From Fratercula arctica (lineage: Eukaryota; Chordata; Aves; Charadriiformes; Alcidae), in contig CANTUZ010000021.1 of the NCBI GenBank assembly GCA_947846985.1, positions 1,542,711-1,606,710 on the forward strand: 64,000 nucleotides of DNA, written 5' to 3'. A program made the translations under genes and the position numbers. Below the pieces are notes generated by a model. It was not told the DNA's origin, did not search any database, and saw nothing but the letters and a program-made list of their open reading frames with translations. Of the stretch, positions 27,615 to 40,130 are shown piece after piece; within the stretch, counting starts at the first letter, position 1, and every line of letters begins with the position of its first letter.

Positions 27615-28714
27615 ACATCCCGAGTATCAGCCCAGTGTCAGCATTCAGCTCTCCAGGGGCAGCATCTGCTCTGGGCACCGAATCAGCAAAGGGTGGCCCT
27701 GGGTGACAGCAGCTCTGCGAGCTCCAAGCTGTGCTGAAACGGGCTTGTGGCCAAGGGGCTGCTCGAGCCCTGCAGGTGGAGCGCATCTGGGGTTGGTGGG
27801 TTTCCACAAGACTACAGCCCACTGCAGCCGCCTTGGTGCGGTGCTGCTGCATGGTTATGCTCCTCTGCCCCAGGGTGTTTCAGCTGAAAACTGTGGGGCT
27901 GGACCTTCCCTCTGCTCCTGGTTCCCTCTCCCTAAAAGGGCCTTTCTTAACTGGGAGCCGTGTCTGGGCTGGCCAGACACAACAAACACTCACCCTCTGC
28001 TGGTGTGTGCGTGCAGGGGGTGACTGATACCAGCAAAGGTGAGAGGGTGTGCTCCTGACTGTGCCCTTCTTAACTCATACACCCTGCTATTGAATGTGTA
28101 CGTCTTGGCACTTAGCGTGTGGCCTTGTGTTCCTCCTCTGGCTCCTGAGCTCGGTGGTGGGCAGAGGGTCACAAGGAGGTGAAGGCAGCCTTTACAGCCT
28201 CTGGACCTTTACAACCAAAGGTCTCAAGAAGCTCCATGCAGGGGAGTAGCCCCAGCCCTCAGCTTGCTTCCCAGGTGGAAGCAGAGGTTTGGGGAAGTTC
28301 AGTACCAGGTCAGACAGCTCTTGGTGCCCAGCTTAGGCATGTGGGGAAAACTCCTTCCCAGCACCTGCTGCTGCTGCCAGAGGACCTGAGGTACAAGGGG
28401 AAGTGTGTGAGATGGCCCTGGACCACCAGCAGCTTCCTCAAACCCCGCGTGTGGCCAGGGCTGCTTCAGGCAGGGGGTGCTCAGCCACGGCTCAGTGCCC
28501 TCACCCAGCCTCAAGCCACCTCGAAAGGCAACACTGCAGCCAGGCTCCACTGCAGCGCCACAGGCTGGGAACAAGCACAGGAGAGGGAAGAGGTGAAGGG
28601 AGGCACTGCAGCCTCCACTGCAGCGGAGATACCGCTGCTGGGTAAGGGGAAAGCGAGGACGCAGGACCGGTCTGCGGGGAGTCCCCCACCACGATACTCA
28701 CTCAGAGAGACACC
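27615..28714. other. Intergenic, nothing recognised
   Basis: Moderately GC-rich DNA between CR1 copy A and the end of CCDC43. Frames of up to 192 codons on both strands show no family motif or exon structure. Confidence 0.35.
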
Positions 28715-29983
28715 CACTTCTTGGCCAACCAATTTTATTATTCAAGTCCAAAGATAAAGCGGTTGGATACTCACACTCGCAGCAGCTGGTTCAACAGGAG
28801 GCACGACCCTTTGATCGGGTGCTCAAAGCAGGCAATGGGGAAGGTGCTGCCCAGAGCGCACCTCACCAGCGAACACAGCCTCCAGAGCACGAAGCAGCGC
28901 AGGAGCAAGGCACCCCGGTTCCTCCCGCACCCCCGACAGTGCTGCAGGGCCTCCTTCACGCTCAGTTTACAGAAATTAGTGTTCTGTCACAAAAACAGCT
29001 GGAAACAGCAGGTAACGAGCCCTTTGGAGGCAGGAGAGCATTCAGCCCCCACAGGCAGCTCCCGATTGCAGCTGTGCCCGCTGAGAGCAACCAGCCTGTG
29101 AACCCAGCACACCCCAATCGCCTACAGCCGCTGCGCCTGTGGTAACGCACCCGCCCTGGCAACCGCTGCAGAAATAACAGTCACCCACACAAAACATCAG
29201 GAAGCACCACTTTCCAGCTACTGGCATCAAGTCTTAAAACAGCGTAAGGCCTCGACCAATTCGCTACTGCTCAAATCAGCGCAGCGTTTTCCCTGCCGAG
29301 AGCCCGTGGGCAACGCAGTCTTGTAGCTGCAACTCATCTATATTTCATCACGTTTCCTTGCTGCAGAGCAGCACTCGCCCTCGCTGAGCTCAGCTCCGCA
29401 CACTGCGCTCTCAGCTCAGCCAGAACGAAGACATAGCGTTGTTCTTAGCAGCATGAATACATGTATTTGCAAATACATTTTTCAAGGCTAGTGTAAATAA
29501 ATTCACGTTCGGCCTGCAGCAGCGTGTGCTTAATTACAGGCCAGAAAGGGGCTCTGCGCTGTTCTCACATTGGAACACGCTGTTGCTGCAAACCAAGGCC
29601 GGTGGGAGGACGCGGCCGGCATGGAAGCCCTCTCCAACATCTTGTTTTGCTTCGCTTGAAGTGATGAGAAGTGGAGGGGGAAAAAAAAAAAAAAAAGAAA
29701 ATTGATCGATTTAAAACATGGACATAATCACTTCACCGTTCTTTGGTACAGACATTGGCCACAATAACTGACTGGGACATTTGACACCACAAGCACATGG
29801 CACGCTTCGAGTTTAGGAGGTGCTTCAAATTTCTTTTTTGCTATTTAAACAAAACAAAAAAAAAAAGAAAAAAAAAAGGAAATGTTTCCAGACTCGCCAG
29901 CCACATGCCCAGAATTTCTGCTGCTTTCTAAACACACAGTATTCTTAATTTTAACCCTTGACAGTCCAACTGCAAAACCCCAG
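28715..29983 (-). other. CCDC43: CCDC43 3' UTR with poly(A) signal
   Basis: On the minus strand, AATAAA at 28739-28734 lies about 1.25 kb past the CCDC43 stop. The next minus-strand bases are GT-rich (GGTTGGCCAAGAAGTGGGTG). This gives a plausible single 3' UTR. A-rich runs on the plus strand at about 29,682-29,697 and 29,858-29,879 lie inside it as U-rich RNA. Confidence 0.6.
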
Positions 29984-32900
29984 CTATCGCTTCCGCTCGC
30001 CTTTTTGTGTCCTTTTCTTCTCCTTTTCCTTCCGCTCTTGCTTGGCCAGCTTATCCTTCTCACGCTGAAGCTTATCTTGCTCTTTTTTCTTCTGGAACTC
30101 ATCTCGCAGCAGCTCCCGTTCCAGCTTCCTGGCATTCAAGACATCCTCCACGTTGGTGTTCCGGAACAGCGCTGGCAGAATGTTAAGGGCAGGCAACGCT
30201 CTGGCTGAAGCCGCGCGGCTTCTGCTCTGCAGTCGGATTTCAGACCTCAAAACCAGACACTGCCTTTATTCCACCTCCCCCTTCAGCTCCCCACCCAAGC
30301 AGGTAAGGAGTTTGGGAATGGAGAAAGAAAAAGGAATCTCTTTTTCCAAACAGAAAAGAAGGACACGGAGCAGTTGGAGCAGGGCCAGAGGAGGCCCCAG
30401 AGATGCTGGGAGGGCTGGAGCCCCTCTGCTGTGGGGACAGGCTGAGAGAGCTGGGGGGGTTCAGCCTGGAGAAGAGAAGGCTCCGGGGAGACCTTCCAGC
30501 CCCTGCCAGTCCCTAAAGGGGCTCCAGGAAAGCTGGGGAGGGGCTGTTTGCAAGGGCATGTAGCGACAGGACGAGGGGCAATGGTTTAAACTAGAGCAGG
30601 GCAGGTTTAGATGAGCCATTAGGAAGAAGTTCTTTCCCCTGAGGGTGGTGAGACACTGGCCCAGGTTGCCCAGAGAGGGGGTGGAGGCCCCATCCCTGGA
30701 GACATCCAAGGCCAGGCTGGATGAGGCTCTGAGCGACCTGATCTAGTTACAGATGTCCCTGCTCACTGCAGGGGGTTGGACTAGATGGCCTTTAGAGGCA
30801 CCTTCCAACCCAACACATTCTATGGTTCTACGTAAGGTAAATGCATGCTCCCTAGAAAAGGATTTTTTCTGAGAAAAATCAAGTTGCCTACAGGTTCTTA
30901 AGACTGATATGTAAAAAAAAATATGTGTAAAACCTCTACAAACCTACAAAGGAAAAAAACAATACAAATGGTATAGGTTCCTCCCTCAAGGAGCATCCCA
31001 AATTACTGTGTTGGGAAAAACATTGGATACTTGGTCCTTGTTCACCATTAAAGGTCAGCTCACCACAGCCTCACGAGTTTCATGGTACTTTTGTTTCAGT
31101 TGCACTTTTAATAATTCCTGACATGATTTACCTCTCTGGACACCAGTTAACATTAAGCTGATGTTCTGGGAGAATTATCCTTATTACTAGCATGTTCTGT
31201 GAAGCTTCTGAGAGGGTGGAAGAGGGCAGGAAGGAATGGAGGAGAGAAAAGAGAACAACAGGATCAGTCTTGGCTGTGCACATGGGGCAGGGAGCAGATG
31301 GACCTCTAGCCTTCATTACGAGCAAGGTCAGGTTACATGAAAAGAAAAATGAATCACCAAACTTAAAAGGTGCCCTAAAGAGACAGGGAGTATCAACTCG
31401 GATATGGAAAGCTGGGAGACTCACCAAAAAGCCTGGGTCACTGAGAATTCGAAGGATACATTTTTCCGATCCAATATTTACTGCTGTCGCAATCGATCCA
31501 TCCTGTTCATCCTCGCCAGTGAGACAATTAAGGAAATATGGACATCAGTAATGAACAACGACACTAACCTCAAAACATGTCAAATAACTTTATCAAGCCA
31601 CGAGGAAGAAGCTAGAACTAATGCAGACAATGGAGGCGCAGGCGAGCACAAAGCCCGTGTTCAGCACCCTCCTGCTGCTTGAGCGCAGGTACGATTCCCT
31701 CCTTTTCAACTTTGCTCTTCAAGGAAGAGCTTGTTCTTCAGGACGGGGAGGAGGTAACTCTAACTCTTCCACTCCAAAGAGGATCTTTTCAGCAGATTTC
31801 TCATCAGAAAGCAAGCAAGAGGTGAAATACATTAGCTACTGTGCAGAGTTACCGGGAGGTGATTCACTCCTTTTCTGCAACGCACCTGGGCTGGGCAAAC
31901 CTGAGCCAGCCGAGCACGCCTCGGTGGGGAGCGCGGAAAGGGCAGAGAAACACATGCAAAGGAGCGTCTGCTCACAGCACTCCACAAACTAGGAGCATCC
32001 ACGCTTTTGAAAAGATTGAAAAGTTTCTCCAAGTCTCCCCACGAGACACTGCCAAGCTGGAAAGGCGTTTTAGGAGATTTTTAATAAACACGGTCCTTCA
32101 AAGCACTGAATCTTGACCGGGTCAGGAAAAGGATATTCCTCCTCGTCTGTCACGTTGGCATACTGGGCCAGGAGAGCAGCTTTCCTTTGCTTCTCTTCCT
32201 GGGAGACCTCTTTCGGCTTCACCACGATCCTGGCCTGCTTCTCCATCATGCTGGCGATGGCCTGGAGCTCATCTGGCAAGGAGAAGAGTCAGAGCATCGG
32301 TCAGTCCCTGCAGCCACCGCAGCAAAGTTCCAGCTGGCAGATGCCACATGCTGCCACTTCCTACATCCACAGTCCCCAACAGGCACCGTCCCACTGTCAC
32401 AGGGTGCAGATGTCGCTGGGGACAAGTACACCAAGCTAAAGGGAGGCATCTCACCCAAAAATACCCCCCGCTCTCCTGCCAGGAGCCCTCTCAAAGGTCA
32501 GCAGTGGTGCCGTCAGCGCACAGCGCAGCGAGCCGGCCAGTTTGGGAGTTCCATCTGAGGACTGTGGGAGCAGGAGCTGCTGAGAAGCCACCGAGGCAGC
32601 GGCTCAGGCCAGTGCGGCGTCTGATGGGGGATGTGACACCGGCCTCTCCTCGCAGGAGGAGTTGCCCTGTGCTGCGTGCAGCCACGATCAGACGCTATTT
32701 TTTCCAGGAGCAAGGGAAGTTTCACAGTGAAACTTTGAAATCAGTAAGACTCTCGCTAATGAAAATCCATTTTACTCCAAATTACATTATCTTCTGGTTA
32801 AAAGAGGCTAAGTTCATTTAACCATGTACTTAAATAGAAATTCTGAAAACCCAAAGTGACAGATCAGTTTAATGCTCTTTCTCTTCTACCTAGCTAGGGA

Positions 32901-35900
32901 ACGAACCACCGATTCACCTTGTAACATTGGAGTTCTGCTGCCCATTTCTTAAAATGACATTTGGGTTTCGACACCCAATTTTTTTTAGTTTGTCAATAAC
33001 TTATCCTCAGGATTCTATTATTCTAAGTAGCTATTGACTTCATTGGGGATCTATCCTTTTATGGAACCTAATTAAATCCTTGCATTTCTAACAACCTAGG
33101 CAGAAACTGCTGCCTTCTTTCTGTGACAAGTAAGAAAACTCCCCGGGGGTCACCGATGGTATGAGCAGGAGTCCAGCAGCAGCTCCAGCAATTCCAATTA
33201 CTTGCCCCCAAAAGATGGATTTATTGTATTTGAGAAGAGCATAATTTTTCCCTGTCCCCAGCCGAAGGCAAGGTTAGGCCAAGGACAGGCTTCAGGGAAT
33301 TTTCGGGGAAAGCCGCTGGACCGCTGCGTACTTCTATAAAGAGGAGGTGAGTGATATTTGTGAACTGCTGAGGTCTGGACAAGAAAAGCGCTACATAAAC
33401 ACAGGCCTCATGATAAGGGCTCACTATTTCTAGAATGGCATCAGTCAGTGACAATATTCCATGTGCAGCCAGAACCAACAAAAAAATGCAAAGCAAACAA
33501 AAAGCAGGATTTAGCCAAAAGGGACGTTACATTGTCCCGGGCTACGGTTAGGTCCCTGCAGATGGAAGATTACTAATTGATCCATGCAGTATGCTTAAAC
33601 CAGCAAAATCTTTCCAGCGTTATGACTTCATTGTACTCCAGAGCTCTACTCAATGACCAGAACAAGCCTCCCCGATGAGCAAGAACAAGACGAAGCTCTT
33701 GGCTCCTGAGCCGACAGCTGAAGATGAGGGGTGAATTCAGAGAGTACAAAGAAATGGTGGGGCTACACACATGACTGGGAAAGGAGCAGCATTAGTACAG
33801 CAGCAGCCCCACAGAGCTTTCCCCCACACACAAGCATCTATGGAAAAAAAAGGACAGTTTTAAGAGAAGATTTTGAAAGAGGAAAAGAAAGATGCTTTCC
33901 TGATGTGTACTGGGACCTTCTCCTGGGGCGAGGGGCAGCAGAAGGGGCAGCACCACTCTCACAGGTGCAGTTTAGTAGTACAGAAACACTTGCTTTCCAA
34001 ACTAGCATCAACTGGTGTAGCACAGGCATTTTATACCGTAACAACTGCACTAGCTGCCATCGCTCCATCGTTAGCATTTAACAGAGAGAAAGCCCAGGTG
34101 TTTTGCGAAAGGAAATTTTAAAATTCCTACAGAAAAAAAAAAAAAAAAGAGCTTTTCCTCTGCAGGATTATGAACCCAACAAGCAGCAGAATGCGAGGCG
34201 ACAGCCAGAAGTAAAACTGCTCATCCATTTCATATTTCAAGACAAAACAGTAAATAAGCAGCAATGGCAATGAGAAGCAAGTCAGATCTGCAAATGTATT
34301 AGCAGCATTGGTTTTAACTCCTAACACGACCAACACACAGTTCTCATCTTGGCAAGGCCCTGCAAATTACTCATACCCCGAGGAAAGGCACAGCGAGCAG
34401 CAACACACTACCTTCTTTTTTCTCTTTGGCGTCAACAATCTGAGATTCAGACCACTTCTCCACTACTTCCCTGCAAACATCGTTTAAGAGATCTTCTTCC
34501 TAGTAAGGGAAAAGAGACTTCTCAGTCTTGGAACAAAGTCGGTCTGCTTTAAACAAGCATGAATCAGATATGAAAAGCACCAGCTGCAAAGAATCTGAAC
34601 ACTCAGCGATAAGCTCACAGCTTTGCACACGAAATCTCGTTAAATTCACACTCAGGACTTTGGTTAATCTGGGAAGATACCAGTCATGCGATGCACTTAC
34701 TTGTTGACACAGCTCAGGACTAGAGACAGCCTTGACCCGTCACACAAACACAAGGTGTCAAGGCTGCGGTCCAACAGCTCCGCACCGCACCGGGCGATGC
34801 CGTATCACCCCGGTGGTTTCCTTTTCCCAAGAGAGAGCTCTAACAATGCACACTGGTTCCAGAGCGGCAGGCTCTCTAGGTGCAACAGCCCTATGAACGC
34901 TGAAGAAAGGCAGCCGAGGTATCTTCACTCTAGAAACCTCACCTCTCCTACTGAGTAAGGCTGCAGAGAAGCTACCTAAAGGCCACCTCCAATGGCCAAT
35001 CTCACTAAAGTAGATAGAGTAGACCAGATACGCCTGGTCAGGGCCAGTAAGGAGCTGAAACCACTTTGGTGGTACTGATAGACCATCTCGTCCCACCAAG
35101 GGGATATTCTTGTCTCCCCTGACCTGCCTGGAGCATTGCCCATGATCTAGAGGTGCCAGTGGAATGCATTCACACTGTTCTTCACTGCTTTAAAACACAG
35201 GGAGAACGGAAACACACCCAACCAGCAACGGGACAGCATTCCCACCACCAGATCCTTCACTTGTGGAGTCCCACCATGACGAGCTCTCTCCCCAGTGTCT
35301 ATGTACAGCTTCTCAGGGGACTGATCAGCACCGGAATTCAAGTTCCGGCAGTAGACAGGTGACACGTTACTCTACCACATCTCAGCACACGCAGTGACAG
35401 CCTTTCTGCGAGAATTGCCCAATATGTGAGTTCAGGTTACGGAAGCTGAATCCAGGCAAGAAACACGATCCTGATAAGAGAGAAAAGCGTTTTGAAGAGT
35501 TACAGCCAGGAGCACTTCACTGGGAAGACGTATGGGTACGATGGGCAGGAACTTTCAATATTTTTTTATTTACTTTGCTCATTAACACTAAATCAGGTTT
35601 GCCCACAGCTTGAGAGGCAGAGGGCCCCAAGGAGAGCTGATATCAAACAGAAACAAGCTGGCCAGGGACACCTGAGGAACGAGCCAGCTGGGACTGAGAC
35701 ATCCCCCTCCCCTACACCTTGGCACTGCAGGTGTTGACACTCAGGCTTGATCCAGCACTGCCTGCAAATCCCTGTGGTCATCCTGCTCTGCTGGAGCAGC
35801 AGCGCTGCACCCAAACAGGGACGAATCAGGCAGCAAAGCGACAGTGACCTCTTACAGAGCTGTTCTGCCAGCCCTGACCATTGCCTGCCATGCCTGTGCC

Positions 35901-38900
35901 AAAAGCTAGCTCCGAGAGACAGAAAATCTGATAAACTGCCTAGAAGAGAATTTCTTATAAAGTTGTATAAGAACCAGACCTCTGCCCTCTGCCTCTTTGC
36001 TTACCTTTCACAGCCAGGCGTGCAGTAATTGGCATTTCAAAGACGAGCACAGGCTTCGCACCAAAGAGACACCAGGTTCCCGACCCTCATCTCAAAAACT
36101 TGGGCACTAGGTACCCAGAAAAAGCACTTTCAAGCTCCAGGACAGACTGTCACTGAAAACATTACTCACCCAGCAGAGCAAAGCTCAGCTGCACGGGGGA
36201 CAGCAAAAACAGGTGGGTTCTCCACAACTGTGGAACTGGATGAGGAGAGAAAGACATCCACAAAAACCTCTCCACCTTTTGCTCCAATACAAATAAAGAG
36301 CAACTCGGAATAAAGTCCTCCCACCCTGAGCCTACAAGAGCTAAGCACAAAATTCCACACGTAACAGGCAGACGGCAGAACCAACACACAGCAATACTGT
36401 CACACAGAGTGGCCGAGCACAGTTCAGGGCCATACACACAACGGAACAAGGTCCCTGGGCTGCAGAGGAGACACTACAAGGACGAACACACGGGATATTT
36501 GCAGCTGTGAGAGGAGGTGACCTGCAAACAGAGAAACAGCAGAAGGACAAAGGGTTTGCGATTCCCACTGATACCAGATTCTATTTTAAGAAGTCACCGT
36601 GCCTTTAACCCGAGCAGATCCAGAGGACAGGATGATGCTGCTAAGATGAGATACAAGAACAGGTAGTTCAGGTCTCGAAGAACCCACCGACCCCACTCCC
36701 CCCAGGAGATGACACAGCAACAGGCACTGGATGAGCAGAGCAGCCTCGAAGATGATGTGCACGGAAACACAATGTCAAGTGCCGGTGAGAGGAACCCTTT
36801 TAGCTCTCAGAGACACAGCTATGTCATGAAAAGATAATGAAAATCAGCATGGTTCAAGGAGAGAGAAGACGTGAAGGTTTTTAAGGGCCAGAAACGCTCG
36901 CAGTAAGAGGACTGATGGATGGGCTCCCTGGGTGCGGGGAGTACTGGCCTACTGGAATCAAGGCTGGCAAAACTTCAAGCAACTTAAGCCAGGAGAGAAG
37001 GCTGGGAGAGACATATTCCCTGGACACCTGGTTTCAGCGTGCAGGAGGAAGAAAATCAGGCAAGCGATGACAGAGGAATGGCAGTAAGTGGGAATGAAAG
37101 TGAATGGCAGAGGAGTAACAATGACGGCAGAGAGCTGCGCAACCTTCGAATGAGGGTTTGAGCAATAAGAAACAACCAGGTATTTGTGTATCGGTGGAGA
37201 CAGGCCTACGAGGGGAAAAGAACACAGAAATGAGAAATTCTCATGATCCCAGAAACAGGATGAAAAAACAGCCTTGGAGCTGAAGAATCAATCCTTGTAT
37301 CCCGAAAGGATAGTTCACGTATAAGAGCAAACACTAGTAACGGTGGCGGAGTTCAGAGAGCTGAGGGTGCAGCAACTGAGTATCTTCATCTAGCGTTCCC
37401 CACAAAGAGGAAACGATGTTGTTTCAGAGGTTAGCAAATACAGACAAAAATTAGCTATAGAAAATACAAGTGATCGGGAATCTGTCTGGTTTGAAGAGAG
37501 GAAGTGAACAGAAATAGATCTTGGTTCTAAGTTTCTTGATTTGAGATTGTTACGTCTTAATAAACTCAGAGAACTAATGGATGACATTGCCAGGACTGAG
37601 GCACCACGGACATGAGCGCAGAGGTCACCTGAAATTATTTTCGTGAGGGTTGTCAAAAACAAACAAAAAAAAAACGGCCTGGAATTTGTGAATAGAAGAA
37701 AGAGAAAAACCTTGGCAAGAAAGGCCCCAAATTAACCAAATAAAAGACTGTTTCAAAAGTCAATACAGAAATAAGCATAGAGTCTACAAATAAAGAAAAA
37801 AAATGCACTGACTAAAAAGAGTAATTACAAAGTTGGAGCGTTCAAGAGTCAAAAAGGTGCTACAAGAATTGCAGAAAAATTAAACTGAGTTCAAACCTGC
37901 AAATGAAGCAAAAAGTCAGCTGCAACCGTGACACAAAAAAGAAAACGAAGAGAAGGAATGGGGCTGTGGTGCAACACGTACAGGCCAAAGACAGCCCAGA
38001 ACTCCATGAACATGAAAACCTCACACCAGTTCTCAAACTGGGCAGAGGCACAAGAGAAGGGTAACTCAGCACTAAAGAGAAAAGGGGAAATACTCGCCCG
38101 TAACGCAGCCCACCGCGGGGCAGGGGATGGCCACCGCGCTACGTCCCTCCGGAGCCTGGCTCATCAGTCTGCAGCTGCCATGGCCAAGGATCCAATACGG
38201 GCTCTGCCTTTGGTGATGAAACGAAGCAAGTGTGGTAATTATAGGCAAGTTAATTAACCTCAGCTTTTTCAGAACAGCATTTTCCAAAGATGTTTTGCTC
38301 TGCCCCTAACGCCAGCAGGATGCACTATTGCTTCTCTGACTCTTTTAGGCACAAAGCCACACTGGCACAGCGACGTTTCTTCTAGAAACCACCTTACTGC
38401 CGGTGCCCCGGCAGGGGGAGGGACAGTGGAGGAGCGAAGAGGTGCTCTGTCTTTTAGGAAAAACAATTTGGAACGTCACACAGTCAGTGAACGGAAGGAA
38501 TTACATGATACAGTTACCTGTGATAACAAAAAGCTGATTGTAATGACCAAGTCCCTTTGGGCTTCGCGCTCCTATATATTTTGGAGGAAATCAGTGATAG
38601 CCATTGAGCTGCACGCACTCGCTATTTAACGTTTTACACTACAAAAAGTCTATTTATGCAACACCCTGAGCTACAGATATTGTATAAATGGTACAGCCCC
38701 CAAAGAAGATGACTATTGAAACGAAATTCTTTTCTCCACTCTCCTAACTCTCTCCCAAAGATTATTTTTTTGGGGGGGGAGAGAGGCAACACTGCCCACC
38801 CCCTGCCCACGGGCGCTGCAGCACGGTTATCTCCATCCCAGCCTGATCCAAGGGATCCTGGAAGACAACACCACGTTGTGAGGAACGAAACCTGTCAGAG

Positions 38901-39537
38901 CCTGTCTAACCATCTAACACAGTCACCGCTGGGCCACTCTGAGGGATTTGTCGTTAAAAATCACCTCTTAAACCGCATTTGGGCGCTACCCAGCTCGCGC
39001 GCTGAACCCTGTGGCCTCCACACAAATACAAAGCGACCCTTTCCTCCCCCCATCGAACAGCCACGCTCCACAGCACCTGCCCGAATTTCCGATCGCCCTC
39101 AAAACCGGCATCAAACAAAACCCGAACTAACGAAAAACCCCAATTAAACTCCGAGCGCCTGCAGGGCCCAGAGAGACCCACGGAGGTGCTGCCCCCGCCC
39201 CGGGGAGGGCTGTTATCCACCCCCAGGCCTCAGGGAAGCGCTGCCCGCCCGTCCCCCTCGCCAGCCCCATACGGAGCCTCCGGGTCCAGCGAGGCCGCGG
39301 CCGCCCGTTCCCTCCGGGGAGGCCCGTCCGATAACAGCAGCCCCCCGGCCCGGCCCTCACCAGGCAGGCGGACAGGACGCCGCGCAGCGCCTCCAGCCGC
39401 TCCTCGTCGCTCTCCTCCCCGCGGAGCAGCCCCTCGATGTAGGCGCCGTAGACGGCGCGATCGAGGCCCAGCGCCTCCAGCCGCGCTGCCAGCCAGGCCG
39501 CGAAACCACCCGCCGCCTCCCCGCCGGGCGCCGCCAT
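29984..39537 (-). CDS. CCDC43: CCDC43, coiled-coil domain protein 43
   Basis: Coding exons in transcript order: 39537-39361 (59 codons), 34499-34412, 32272-32137, 31518-31460 and 30171-29984. Spliced length is 648 nt, 215 residues (human 224). The N-terminal region has [16 protein letters not shown]. The middle has [20 protein letters not shown]. The C-terminal third, [18 protein letters not shown] onward, is a charged coiled coil ending [10 protein letters not shown]. The internal Met at 39537 was chosen over an upstream in-frame ATG at 39624 because orthologues start MAAP and it has a strong YY1-type context. Function is poorly known; human CCDC43 is a ubiquitous protein linked to proliferation in tumour studies. 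Introns 3 and 4 carry minor-spliceosome signals, listed separately. Intron 1 (34,500-39,360) is the longest and shows no other gene. Confidence 0.95.
30172..31459 (-). other. CCDC43: CCDC43 intron 4, predicted U12-type GT-AG
   Basis: The minus-strand donor after exon 4 is GTATCCTTCG, an exact match to the U12 consensus RTATCCTT. The branch-like CCCTTAAC is at 30189-30182, with its probable branch A eleven bases before the terminal AG. There is little polypyrimidine tract between. The join T|CG gives serine and continues into LFRNTNVED. Confidence 0.8.
30358..30833 (+). mobile_element. CR1 LINE inside CCDC43 intron 4
   Basis: A plus-orientation copy, antisense to CCDC43. It runs from GGACACGGAGCAGTTGGAGC through GGCATGTAGCGACAGGACGA to CATTCTATGGTTCTACG. 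It is about 475 bp, 5'-truncated, and accounts for over a third of the predicted minor intron. Confidence 0.9.
31519..32136 (-). other. CCDC43: CCDC43 intron 3, predicted U12-type AT-AC
   Basis: No GT donor in the right phase exists at the end of exon 3. On the minus strand exon 3 ends GACGAGGAGGA and is followed by ATATCCTTTT, the classic AT-AC U12 donor. The 3' end reads TTTCCTTAATTGTCTCAC, with a U12 branch sequence TTCCTTAAT (31535-31527) about ten bases before the terminal AC. Joining gives VTDEE-DGEDEQDG, which aligns with the human protein without a gap. Confidence 0.85.
34500..39360 (-). other. CCDC43: CCDC43 intron 1, no other gene seen
   Basis: A U2-type intron (GTGAGG donor, CTAG acceptor). 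No CR1 copy, RNA gene or second coding region was recognised in its ~4.9 kb. Confidence 0.6.
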
Positions 39538-40130
39538 CTTGGAGCCGCGCCGCCCGCACCGCGCATGCGCGCGCCACCGCCCGCGGGAACCGGGAGGAGC
39601 CGCGACGGTGGCCGCGGAGGACAAACTTGTGGCGGGGCCGATGGGGGAGCGGCGGCGCTGGAGGGACAGACCCCTCCGTGCCCGCGGCTCGGGAGCGGCC
39701 GTGCCTGGCAGCGCGGTTCCCGGTGTCCGGGAGCTCCTTCAACTCAGGGGCGGTGAACGCGCCGGGCCGCCTTGGCGGAGGGGGGGGGTGTGTCCCTGCG
39801 CGGCCGCCGTAGCGCCGCCGCCGTTAGGGGCGGGGCGGGAGTTTAAACTGCCGCTACGGCGGCGGTGGCGTCTCCCCCCTCAGGGCGCCATGTCGGGCCC
39901 GGCCGCCCCCCGGCCGCTCCGCGGGAAGTCCTTCTACCTCGACCTGCCCAGCGGGCGGGGAGCGCGGGAGCTGGCGGCCGCCATCGGGCGGCTCGGTGGG
40001 GTGAGGCGGACCCGCCGCTCTTCTCCCTCGGTTCCTTTCTCTGCTCTGGTTTTCAACGGTTTCCGCATTTTCTTGGGTTGTTCCCCCTGTGCTCGGCACT
40101 GGCGGGGCCCCACCTCGGGTGCTGTGTTCG
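39180..40130. promoter_or_regulatory. Divergent CpG-island promoter of CCDC43 and DBF4B
   Basis: The start codons of CCDC43 (39537, leftward) and DBF4B (39890, rightward) are 353 bp apart inside one CpG island. GCGCATGCGC at 39561-39570 is a perfect palindromic NRF1 site. The CCDC43 ATG lies in an AAGATGGCGGC YY1-type motif. No TATA box was seen for either gene. The close head-to-head pairing suggests shared, broad expression. Confidence 0.75.

Noticed and set aside
27346..27852. 168-codon frame and similar frames near 30.5, 40.3 and 50.5 kb
   Set aside because: They lie in CR1 3' ends, which do not encode the CR1 proteins in these truncated copies.
39535..39624. Upstream in-frame Met for CCDC43 at 39624
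   Set aside because: It would add an Arg/Gly-rich leader unlike orthologues and spans the NRF1 site. The Met at 39537 matches the conserved start.
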